Position numbers and translations under genes: made by a program. From Euwallacea fornicatus (taxonomy: Eukaryota; Arthropoda; Insecta; Coleoptera; Curculionidae), in NCBI RefSeq assembly GCF_040115645.1, contig NC_089555.1:1736001-1800000 (forward strand): 64,000 bases of DNA, read 5' to 3'. Within the stretch, counting starts at the first letter, position 1. The number at the start of each line of letters is the position of its first letter. The notes below the pieces were generated by a model. The model was not told the origin of the DNA. It did no database searches and saw nothing but the letters and a program-made list of their open reading frames with translations. This document shows positions 35,584 through 46,609 of the stretch, in pieces.

Positions 35584-36509
35584 TTTATTCGCTTACACAG
35601 ACGAAAATTTGTGCCCCTTGTACTTCGTGCTTAAGAACCATTAATAAATCAGCAACGGGGATGTTCGATTCAACCCTCTTTCCAGCAATTGCATTTGCCA
35701 CGCTTAAATGATTTAACGGCAGTGGCGCACTGCATCAATTTTTTATGTAATATAAAAATTTATTCGTCTTCAGTTTACATTCGCAGAAAACTGGATGATT
35801 CGGCCCAACTTAAATTCAAGTTTATCCGATGTTTTCAGCTCAAATAGTGCAAATTCTCGCTTATTTTGCTGATATTTTTACGGCGATTTTTCAGCCACGC
35901 CTTTGGTTAGTGACTCACTCCAAGCGTCATCCTCAATTGTCTCCACTATTGCGGTTTAGGGATCGCAGGATTTAAGAGAAATGCGGACCGTTGCTCCTTA
36001 TGACCGGCAATCATAATTACTCATCGTTTTTCAACTCGGGGTTAGTTTTTCCCCTTTGGGGTGACGAATGGGGCGCCTCAGGGGGAGCGAAAATCCATTA
36101 GTTGGTCTGTATGTAAAAAGTAGCTCAAGGGGTGCGAGAACATATAAAAAATTAATAGATTTTTTGCCTGCGCAAAATAAACAGGAATCTTAAACTCGGC
36201 TAATCTCACATGTAGCCCAGGAGGATATATGGGCCACTTTAAGAGAATTGGGAGACATTTCGTGCTGATAAATTGTAGCTTCTTGACGTTTACAACAGAA
36301 GGAGGAGAAACGCTACTCTTTGGCCAACGAGGGGGTACATAAAATTACACCTCAGGGCTTTTACCAACTGATTTGATAAGAGATCTCTCATGTTGCTTGT
36401 ACACTTCCTTCAGGATTTTTCCTTGAAACGTCAATTTATCCCTTTAGAAAATAAAGGATTTTCTCAAGGATTATCTCATATACTCAGCTGAACCACCCTT
36501 CTGGAAAGC
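35584..36509. other. gene-free stretch
   Basis: Nothing recognisable; short frames only. Confidence 0.5.
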
Positions 36510-36835
36510 CATGCATAGAATTCTGTTAAGCCTCGAAGATTTCTTATCAAATCAGTTAGGGGTAAACCTCGATGGTTATTTTATGCACCCTCTGTTTGGT
36601 GGCGGTGCCCTTAAGTGTGCTTTACATAAAAAGAATCTAAGGACATTATTTAGCCTGAAAGCAGGAAGTTTCTATGAAAGTGTTTTATTTCCCGCAATGT
36701 GTGTCAACAATGACGATGTTTTACGAAACCCTAAGTTTTTTGGCACTTTCGATACCAGTGAATTTCGTAGTCAGTAGTGGCCGAAGTGTCTCATAGCAAC
36801 AGAAGCTGAACCAATGAATTTCCTGGAAAGTGATC
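36510..36835 (+). pseudogene. possible very degraded UGT-3-like fragment
   Basis: Three short matches to the UGT-3 group occur in the same order. TTTACATAAAAAG (about 36622) compares with CTTACATAAAGTT in UGT-3 exon 2. AATTTCGTAGTCAG (36761-36774) is identical to 14 bases of the NFVVR codons of UGT-3. GAACCAATGAATTTCCTGG (about 36809-36827) differs at two positions from the EPMSSL codons of the pseudogene at 30111-30552. Spacing is altered and the frame is broken. An 88-codon ATG frame (36511-36777) overlaps but its translation is not UGT-like. Chance similarity cannot be excluded. Confidence 0.3.
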
Positions 36836-37004
36836 ATGTAAGTACTGTGTGCAGATAGCTAAATTTCTACTGCATGTGATAATGCAGGAAACCACAAATT
36901 AGCCAAGTTTTTTAATAGGACAAGTTTGAAAGGTCTTAGGAATCCAAATTGATCTTCTGCACCAACAAATTTCCCACTCAAAACTCATACAATTACTACG
37001 CATA

Positions 37005-37545
37005 TACGGGGTGACTCAGAACCACGGGATCAAACTTCTGAGGGTTATTCAGTGCAACAATAAGGGCCACGTAAGTATAAAACCCACGTCCGGAAATGTC
37101 TCCCTAAGGCGCTACGGTTTTACGATACTTTAAGACAGTTATGTGCAAAAATGTATTTTATCGAGTTTCAGTGCATTCCATGTTAACTTGTTTGCACAAA
37201 ACGACACTACAGTACAATATCCGACAGTATTTCGATCGTCAGTTCGCACAATATCAGATCCGCAGTTCGGTGGCCCGCTAGATCACCCGATCTAACACCT
37301 TCAGATTTTTTTCGGAGGGGACATGTAAAGTCTCTCGTTTATAAAATGCTAATGCAAACAGAGCAGGACCTGATTACATGAACTACTCGATAAGGCACAT
37401 TGTGGCACATAACTGTCTTAATGCATAATGGGACCGTAGCGCCTCACGAAGGCACTTCCAGACATGGCTTCTTGCACTCAATGTCTTTTATTGTGCCTTA
37501 AATAATCTCTAGAAGTGAAATCTTATAGTTCTGAATCCCCGTTTA
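37005..37545 (+). mobile_element. ~540-bp deletion derivative of a DUF4817-type transposon
   Basis: Left and right ends are inverted repeats of about 145 bp. Both contain CGGGG(T/A), AAGGCGCTACGG or AGGCGCTACGG, and AAGACAGTTATGTGC in the same order from the outside. TA-containing sequence borders each end. Only the C-terminal part of the transposase remains between them. One frame reads RWPARSPDLTPSDFF followed by GHVKSLVYKMLMQTEQDL, a clear match to the family's third catalytic block, ending in a stop. It looks like a non-autonomous element produced by internal deletion. Confidence 0.8.
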
Positions 37546-37563
37546 TGCTCAATCTCTAGGCTG

Positions 37564-38410
37564 CATTATACCGGGCGATTCTAGTTAAATGGGACAAGTA
37601 AATGTCTTGAAATCGAGATGATCTACAAGAAAAATTATTGAAAAATCATTTTTAAGCCGCCAATTTTTTTAAAGATGACCGTCACCTGTCATTTGGGGTC
37701 AGCTTCATTTTTGCAAATAAAATACTAATTTTTTTTTCAGATTCGAATTCTTCGTTAACAGGAAAAATATTTTTATTTTAAACATTTTTTGCTGAAAGTG
37801 ATGAAATTCATAATAGCATTTGATACAAAACAAGCAAAATTAAACTCCATAAAAATTCAATTGTTTTTTCAAATGTATTATTTTCGGATATATCAAGCTT
37901 CACAAACTAGGGTCAAGTGATTCTCCATAACGTGCATTATTTGTCGATTCAGGATACGCATTGGTAGCATGAAATGGAAAGATGGCGAACATGGTCTTTG
38001 AACGTTTGATGTGGTATTTTAAGTAGGCATCTGATTGGGCCATCCTACATTGATGAAAACTTCAATGCAGAAAAGTATAGGATTTTATAGCTAGAAGATT
38101 TGCCACACCTTGAAGAAGTTCATTTAAAGCGAAGGTTGTCACTGTGATTCCGACATGATAACTACCCTGCTCATTATGCTAGACATGTCAGAGAAATTTT
38201 AAATGAATATTTTGTACAAAAGTGTACTAGTAGTGCAATTAACTGGCCAACCCGATCGCCAGATTTGACTTCGCGACATTTTTTTTTGTGGGCTTATTTG
38301 ACACATATCGTTTATGATCGAGTGGCAACTTCTGCCGAAAATGTCCGTCATACCAGTGATAGGCTCTCTTCTAATATCCCAGAAATCATACTTAGGAAAA
38401 GAAGTTTGAA
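37564..38410 (+). mobile_element. DUF4817-type transposase relic with left end
   Basis: A possible left terminus (TACCGGGCGATTC) at about 37568 precedes transposase remains at 37925-38400. Blocks in order are CGILSRHLIGPSYIDENFN (with an upstream stop in place of a Trp codon), FRHDNYPAHYARHVREIL (second aspartate) and NWPTRSPDLTSRHFFLWAYL (third aspartate). The N-terminal helix-turn-helix and the first aspartate are unrecognisable. No right terminus was found. It is a different copy from 37005-37545, lying directly beside it in the same orientation. Confidence 0.75.
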
Positions 38411-40776
38411 AAGTTTTAAAAACCGAGGGGTTTCCTCCTGCACCAATAAACCTCCTAGTAAATAATCATCTGAATACTATGAGAGAATGAGACATGCGCA
38501 TGTCCGTACGATTTGTTGGTGCTGGCAGGTTGCAAACTACGACTTTCAGGCTAAGTAATTTAATGTGTTTTGGTTTGTTATCAAAATATGGCGTGTGCAG
38601 ACGCGTGTGCTTGATGTTTGCGGGCAATTTGGCATTGCGGAAAAACTTTTTACAGCCCATTGACCGGTAAATGACAAGTCATCACCGGCGATTAATACTC
38701 TCAGAGCAACTCCGAGCAGTTTTATGCCCTGTTGACATGGGATGAAACTTTCGCATGCACATCAACGTCAAGTCTAGCCATCTAAATTTTTGGTGCATGC
38801 CAGTCCGCCCTTGGTGCGAGAAAATTGGTACGGTGCGATAAAGTGCTGCTTTATCGCACGTTCATGTGAAAATAAATTAGTTTGCGTCCTTTGATTTTTT
38901 ACTCATGATTAAACTAAACTTTGCTTCAGCTTATACGTATATTAAGCGCATTTCCTGACGGCAAATTCGTCAGTTGTACCAAGAATTTGCATATCAAGTA
39001 AACACTGTTACATTGTTCGTTGCAGATTAACTAGAGTATAAATCAATAACATCTGATTGTCTATTATAAGCCAAACAATTTCGGTCTATGAATATTCAGT
39101 TGTTGCTGAGGCAGCTAACGAACTATTCGTTAGTTCTGGGTTTTTTAAGCGCTTGTGCCCGTACGGTAAAATGGACAATTTGTGTGCGGTTAAACTGAGG
39201 CGCTATAACTTATATTTTGTGAACGTAATTTGTGATTTTATAGAGTATCTATAGAGAAACCATCCAGTGCTGGCCAAGTAATTAAAAGTTTCTGCAGTAG
39301 TAATAGTCATACTTCACGCTTAACCAACTATTAAAATACTTTCAGTTTTCCCTGGGACGTTGCATGAGGAAATTTCATATTTAGCCGAAGCTGTAAGTGT
39401 TTTAGTTTTTGTTCGAGGACCTACTTGGCAAATAGCTATGTCATTAATTTTCCTGCATCCTCAACTTCCATCCAAAGAAAACTTGGCATTTCCAGCTTTA
39501 TGGCTAAGCAATTCCAACAGAGAGTGTGAGTGGTATTTAGATGCAATCCTAACGGTTAAATTAGGTTAATACCTTGACGTTAATTGCATAGAATGATATC
39601 TAGGGCTTCTCCGGGAGTTCGGCAAGACGGTGCTCCCCGAATAATTATTATTATAATTATATCTGCAGGGAACAGGGTTGCTGAATTTGATGTGGGTTTG
39701 AGAACGCAGCTCCTACAGAGCAGTAACTAAGCGACGGACAAAATTTCATTATTACTAATTTTGCTTTCGCTCAGTTTGGCAATAATTTAATCCTTCTTGT
39801 TGACTTCGCGGTGAAAAATTAGTTTTTAATTGCGTCTTTGCCACGAAGTCAAGATTGATTTTCGTCGGGATTCTCTGCGGCTTGCCATTAGCAGACAAAA
39901 CTTCAATTCATCACTATCATATATGCGCAAACACAGCTCTCTGATGCAGCAGAACAGCTACCGTAATCAGGCTTTCCATTTATATGGTAATTCCGTTTAA
40001 TAAGGGCCTATTTATATTAAACCAGTTACGAGATGACAATGCGTGTGGTACGAAGAACAATTTTTCAAATTCGTGTCTGATCGACCCTAAAATGCGCTCC
40101 CCCGTTCAAATCGAAATAAGTTTGTTATGTTCCAGACTTTCATATCATAAGGGGGCCTTAGGCACGCAAGCTGGCTAGTTTCCAGAGATTGCAATCAGCG
40201 AATTTCCAAGTGCGTGTCGGTTGAACCTTTTTCTTCGTTTTGCGTTTCTGGATTTTATCTGCGAAGAAATCGTTTCGGTTTTTTAAAACTTTTGAGACAA
40301 CAGCCGCTTGCGGAAAAGGAGCTCTTTCTATTCCGGACAAAATGCGAGTATTAAAATGGCTCGAGGTTGCGAATATTTAGAGCTATTATTACCCCGATAG
40401 CACGTAAAGGGACTAATTATGATGGATCAGCCCTGTCTTGGCACTCAGCGAGTTGCAACGGCATTGCGCCCTTTGCCACCACGCACCTCAATGGCTGGTT
40501 GCAAAAATGCCCTTTTGTGCATAATTCGTCGCAAAATTCCCGATGGTGTCTACAGATATACAGATTAATTCATATCGTTTGAACAGAAAACTTGCGAAAA
40601 CTTTGCACGATATCCAAAGAATCCGACGCACCGAAGTTGGTGCCGGTTAAAGTTCAAAGCTGAAGCTTATGCCTCGACATCGTTAGCTTCGGGCGTCTTC
40701 CAAGACTCAGGAGCGTCACCTTTAAACGGCACGAACCGTGAAGTTCTGGTTACTCTATTTTGAAAAAAATCGTATT
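38411..40776. other. gene-free stretch with a perfect hairpin
   Basis: No gene supported; frames of 60-70 codons only. Contains the perfect 11-bp hairpin at 38833-38859, listed separately, and an AT-only patch near 39640-39660. Confidence 0.5.
38833..38859. repeat. perfect 11-bp inverted repeat, 5-nt loop
   Basis: GTGCGATAAAG, loop TGCTG, CTTTATCGCAC: a fully complementary 11-bp stem. It could fold as a hairpin in RNA or DNA. No gene, poly-U tract or transposon end adjoins it, so no role is assigned. Confidence 0.6.
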
Positions 40777-41936
40777 TATACAGGGAGTTCCAAAATCCAA
40801 GGAATTTATAGGGGACGTTGCCATGAACAATTTTCACGTAAAAACTCTTATACGTCAAATATCGGCCATTTCGGCCCTAGAGCAATTTTTGTCAAAAAAC
40901 GTAATGTTAGGTTCTTAACCCACTGGGTGTAGACCCACTGTAAGATTTGCGGATCTTGCTGCACGACAAGAGAGGCTGCCATCACTCCTCCCAACAGTTC
41001 CTCTTGGGTGAGTATAGAAATTTCATACGCCAACGACTTGATGTAATCCCAGAGGAAAAAGTCCCCCGGACTTAAATCGAGACTTCGTGCTGGCCACTTG
41101 ATAGAACCGTTTCTTTCGAGCTATCGCTGATGAAAATGTTGGTTTCTCCTGCACAGAACGGGTCAAAATGTGCAGCTGCACCATCATGTTAAAACCACAT
41201 TCTGTCTTGTATCTCCATAGTAACATTTTAATAAACGTCCTTAATATAATAAAACAGAAAAAAAGAACAAAAAAATGTTTATTTTGTTGTTTCTATTCTA
41301 TTTACTTGAGGCGGGAAATACACGTAGAACGCTAGTTCTTTAAGATTTTTTTTTCAAAAATTACTACTGAATCGGTCGAGTAGTTTTTCGAGTTGTCGTG
41401 TACTGCGTGAGAAATTTCGTATTTTGAAAAATACTCAATTATAATTTTAGAAAGCAAAAAGCTAAATGTAAACTTTCAAACTTTCGTTGACGTTCTGCGA
41501 ATTCTAAACACCGTTCAAGCAGATCTTCCCTTGGCAAGTCCTCATATATCGACAAAATGATAATTTGCACATCTTGGTGAAGAGAAAGTGAGTGGTTGTA
41601 TTCGTCCGGTTCGAGGATCTGCTGATGATGCCATAGCACCTTTAGCAAGAAATAATACAGAAGGAAACCCGAAATCCGTTTTACGCAATTGTCTTAGAAT
41701 ATTCTAGAAATGTGTCCCTATAATATATAAGAAAGAAAGAAAATGTTCAAAATGTTTTTTCTGTGTGTATTTCCCCCCTTAAATTAACTATCGAAGTCTC
41801 TTGAATAAAAGTGACTCGGGGGCCAAAATGACCAATTTTTGACTAGAGGCTTCTATGCAAAATTTTTTTACCGCAGTGTCCCCTATAACCTCCTCAAGCT
41901 TAGCACAACCTTTTTGGAACACTTTTTCTTTTACAC
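40777..41936 (-). mobile_element. DUF4817-type transposon relic with TIR remnants
   Basis: Minus-strand translation of about 40950-41200 gives RMWF, a stop, HDGAAAHF (second catalytic block), then GSIKWPARSLDLSPGDFFLW (third block) and YEISILTQEELLGGV, in the order normal for the family but with stops and frameshifts. Outer sequences are related as inverted repeats: left ACAGGGAGTTCCAAAA, TTATAGGGGAC and CATTTCGGCCC; right, on the other strand, GTTCCAAAAA, TTATAGGGGAC and CATTTTGGCCC. The N-terminal region is not recognisable; the frame at 41439-41648 is not clearly transposase. Confidence 0.75.
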
Positions 41937-44900
41937 TATAGTTCCCAAAGCTCGCACTCCACCTGAGCAGCTTTCCCGGTTGAAATCAACAATAGCGACA
42001 CTTCCGGTTCCACAAAATTCGCATTAGGGACTTTCCTAAAACCAGGAGCAAGAATATTTTCCAGAGTTTTTCATCACATTGATATTCCAAAGCGGCTGCA
42101 AATTCGCTGTTTCTGAGCTCCAGGAAGATTTCCAATTCGCATGTTGTTGTTAGCCCGTTATCTGAAGACCCCGAGGCATTAATGAATTGTCGAGCATCCG
42201 CTCATCTGTAACATTTCGTTTTAAGTATAACAACGAAGTCTTCTACCGTTGAAGGAAACCGTGACTAAATCAATTCAAACAAAAACCGCAAAACTCGGTT
42301 AAATTCAACAAGTTCAATACAAGTCACATCAAAAGCGAGCTTTGGTCGTTGCTCTAAATTTCCTTGATTTTTATGTAACTTCCGCATTGTCCTGAAAATT
42401 ATTCATTTTAACTCCTCTACTTTCAATCCAGCTAATTTCCATGGGGCTTTCACGTTTCAGACTCACCACTCATTTAATTGCCCAACAAGCTTTTACCAGG
42501 ATAGAGTTATAATACCAGGTGTAATGAAAGCAATTTACTAATTACATATTCTTCTGCTGGAAACGCGATATTCAGAGAGGAAATTTGTTGTGTTAAAATG
42601 CAGGCAAAAACACAGTTGTCCACTTTTTCGAGGACAATGATTGCTCGGACAAACACCGCATGATTTATTGTTTCACTTGAATGCAAATATTTCTTTTGTG
42701 TAACCAGCATAAGGGTAATTCGTTTACATTAGCACGCCAGGGGAAATGTGTTTTCATTACTGATGATGAAATGGTTTCCAAATCCGTGATGTCCCCATAA
42801 TTCGACCAGCGCAGCGGGGTGGAAATCTACGTAGCCACGGGGGGGGAGTGCAATGGGGGGAAACTTTATCATATAGCAATTCACTCCCTAATCTTTGCAC
42901 TCGCATGGCAGAAGTACATTAAAATCAACTTTATTGGTGTAGTTGGTGCTCCAATGTTTACCACTTTAGAACATGGAAACATGCTTACCCACCTTTACGT
43001 CAGATAAAGCCGGAACGTATGGGAGCCGGATCCAGCACAAAGTGCTTGAAATAAGCGGCTTAAGGGCAGGAGAAAAGTGGAAATTGGGTTCGAAGTGAAA
43101 CTGCAAACTGTGTGTTTCCATAGGACATTTAATAAAAGACATTATTATCTTTTGTTCAAATATTTACATACGTATCGGGTAACATTACGAATACTGAGTT
43201 CTTATTATAAATTTATTTCCTGCAACTCTGTTGCTGTATATAACGTTCTTGCAACTCAAGGCATCTTCATATACAGCACTTTATCTATAATGATCAACAA
43301 CAAATATTTTTAACACACCCATATTCTAGCTACACTGCCGCAGATTTACTTAAACTCTACCTACTTATATAAGTCTCATTTACAACGATACAAAAATAAA
43401 TTAGATAATTTACATTATATTATTATCGTTTTATAAATGTAGGAGAAAACAAGGTCTATACACATACGTCACGTTCTTGAGTCGAGAGCGTGATGGGCCT
43501 GAAAGCTCAGATTCCTGCAACTACCATTTAGAGTTTTGGTTATATACGTCAGGAAATTCGTATTTAAATGCTTTTGTGGGGGCGCAGGCCTTATAAACGC
43601 ACAGCGCCCTTTGTAGCGCTTGTTTTGAAAAAAAACATATCCATTATTCCCATTTATTCATTATTCATTATAGCGGGCATTTTATTCATCCCGCAAGCAT
43701 TTATTATTAAAATATTGAAATCAAAGCACTGAGTTTCTGTCTGGAAAAATCAACGACGATTGAACATGTGTATTCTACTTATAAGGCCCGTTCTCGCGGT
43801 TTTTAAATAGGAGAATTTGGTTTAAAATGGAGCAAAAATGCTGGCCCCTGGAAGTGCTAAAAATGAGGCGATAATACTGTGTTTTGCTTCAAGTCTCTCT
43901 GGCCAAGGCCATGGCAAGCAAATATCACAGTTAGGGCCCTTTTTCCATTTGCCCTTTACGGGAAAAGTGCAGTTGCTCTAATGTTTGGCTACTTTTTCGG
44001 GCTAAATAGGAGCAAATAGTGGGGGATGATTTGTTGCGAATTTCAAATTTTATTTCAGCTTCAATATTATTGGATTTCAAATTTAAATTCGAGTATTGGG
44101 GAATGATTGGGGGAAACGTTTCGTTAGGATTGCCTCATTTGATCGATAAATGTGAAGAGACTTAGGGGAACAGTTCCTTTAGAAGTTCAAATATTTTCTT
44201 TTGAATACAAGACGATTCATCAGAATGGTAATCTCTCGATGCTTTTTATTGCGTATCAATTTCGGGGAAAAATATCAGACGCCAGGATAGATGGTTGCTC
44301 CATTACTACTTCACATTTTTTAACAGACAATGTGCAGTTTTTACATGATGCAGACTAAGATATTGGATTTCCCACGCGTCTCTAGCTCCTTAATATCGAA
44401 CACACGGTGATTCTCGAGTCACCCTGTGTACTCCGAAGTGCATTCTCGCGATATTCGGTCAAAATTCAAACTTAAGTTGCAATAACATGTGGTCACGCTG
44501 TATATGGAAATATGAACTTGCATCGAAACTGACGATTCTCCGATCTGGCATCAACACAAATTTATAGACTTTTTGTATTAAAATCAATTTTTCAATTTAT
44601 TCAAATTTCAGTTCTAACGCTATTTTTAAACCAAACTTCAATGCACTTTACCACTATCAGGGCTGCTTTTAACAATGGACAGACCGGCTCTAAGAGCAAA
44701 ATCGTCAGTTATTAATTGCAAATTCCCTTTAAAATTCCCAAGAAAATGTGTATTTCCCAAAGAAAATAAATTTCCTAATTGCTCTGTCATTCTCAGACTA
44801 ATCTGGAATGGGATGACTTGGAAGCAAAGAAAAGATCCAGCCTGGAATTTTTTTACAATTGACATCGAGGAAAACTTTTAAATTTTGCTTAAAGACGTTG

Positions 44901-44974
44901 GTATCCAGGGGAAACTTAAAGAGGAGAAAAGTTAAAGTAAGGAGAATTCTCCTCAATAAAATGCGCTTGAGTTA
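41937..44974. other. gene-free stretch
   Basis: No gene supported. G-rich runs occur near 42840-42860. Two outward transposon-end-like motifs (CACCCTGTGTA near 44422 and CACGCTGTATA near 44495) lie 70 bp apart without recognisable partners. Confidence 0.45.
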
Positions 44975-45513
44975 CAGGGTGATCCACATAAGCTGAACGT
45001 CTAAAGACATCTCATTCGGCATCGCAGATGAGACTAATCTAACTTACGGATTTACAGGGATTAATGTGAAGCACGATACACAAGGTGGCTCAAAAATATT
45101 TGGTGATCGTAATTAAGACTAAAACGATTTTTAATTTTATGATTGTTTGAGCTTTGAAAGTATGAAATAATACCTTTCCTGCAAATTTCAAATTCTGCAA
45201 TAGATTCCGAATTAAAATAGGAAAGCTGACGATTGGATAATCTGAAGTAATCCTTAGAGAGAAGCAAAGAGGTAGAGTTTTAGATGAAAACAGGGGAATA
45301 CAGGAATTCCTAATAATATCCCCTAGAATGCAAAGAAATGAAACCATTCAAGGTGGTCTGTGAAAAAATATTTGGCTAAGAATACCATACGTTTTCCAAA
45401 CATCTTATATATTTTGCTATAACAATCCAGTATTTTCTATGACTCCCAAATTTATCCCCATCCTCTATCTTTAATGCTAAACAAGATATAGAGGCATTAG
45501 GTAGGACACGCTG
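44975..45513. mobile_element. possible ~540-bp TA-flanked MITE
   Basis: Left end CAGGGTGATCCAC and right end the inverse of CAGCGTGTCCTAC, each bordered by TA (44973-44974, 45514-45515). Terminal similarity covers only about 13 bp. Inside, CAAGGTGGCTCAAAAATATTTGG (45072 on, split by small differences) recurs near 45349 as CAAGGTGGTCTG and AAAAATATTTGG. No transposase remains. The pairing of these two ends is a proposal. Confidence 0.4.
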
Positions 45514-46609
45514 TATAATTACTAATTACCAACAAAGTTCAGTCTCATAACTAAATTTTGCAATTCTTGCGTTATTTATCAAGGTACTGAGAAATCACTT
45601 TTCAATGAATTTCCCTATAAAGTTCATATAAAATAGAGAATTAATCAGATCGCTGGCAGGTCTACTTGATGATTTGATTGCGAATCAAAGCTTAATTAAA
45701 TTAATCACATACAGAAGAAATGCGAAATTAATTTTGGACTAATAAGTGAATAAACACAACGATAAAAAAAACATAGGCAAAGCAGCTTTTTTGGACACAC
45801 TGTGCTATATAAATGCATATACAGGGTGTAGCCTTTAAATACGTCTATCCTTCAAAATAAATTCAGTTTCAATGGCGGCGAAATTGAAAGGAACGTTTTT
45901 CATTGAGCTTAATACGTTCTACGCGATTAAGGAAGAATATTCATTTTTTCTTAAATTATTATTTTTTTTTTTTGAAAATACGCCAACCGATGGTCGGGAG
46001 GAGGGGGTAAGCGTTTTTCCCAAAAAATGGAAGGTTATTATTGAGCCCCTTCGCCAGCCCCAGGGGGACATTCCACATCCAGGAATGCCCACTAACATGG
46101 ATTAAACGTTAAAATGGAAGTTCGACATTAAATTTAAAAATCCTGTGTGCGCTCCGTGGGCCTGACCGCCCATCTCTGGCCTCATGAACCAACAAATTGC
46201 GTCAAGGACCAACATTTATTTCCCAAATAAACTCAAACAAAAAAACCTCCAAAAGAAAAATACGACAAAATGAGGGATGTAATGAATGACATACAAAAAG
46301 CTCCTGTTATACGCACCTGACGTTATTACTCCCATTAATAATATAAAATACCGCCATTACCTAAAGTTAAGTATTCAGTCTTCTCAATGTATACTTCAAC
46401 AATGAATAATATTCGCGTACACAATAAATAAACCTCACTAAACATCGTTATATCACAAAGAATAATTTCTATATCAATCCTCGGTTTTCACAGCACTCAC
46501 CATTGCTTAAAATCCTTTCAAGATCCAACAAAACAGGTGCTTAGCACCCTCATTCACTCAGCAACAATTAGGAACCTAGTCTTTGGTATGGAGTTTTGCG
46601 TAGCGAAAC
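45514..46609. other. intergenic, downstream of the Kekkon-like gene
   Basis: Contains a lone terminus-like TACAGGGTGTAGCC at about 45821 and the presumed 3' UTR of the minus-strand receptor gene (46215-46609 if the AATAAA listed is used). No other gene. Confidence 0.5.
46215..46220 (-). terminator. candidate polyadenylation signal of the Kekkon-like gene
   Basis: TTTATT on plus is AATAAA on the minus strand, 390 nt downstream of the receptor stop codon. It is the first canonical signal I see in that direction; actual use is not shown. Confidence 0.3.
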
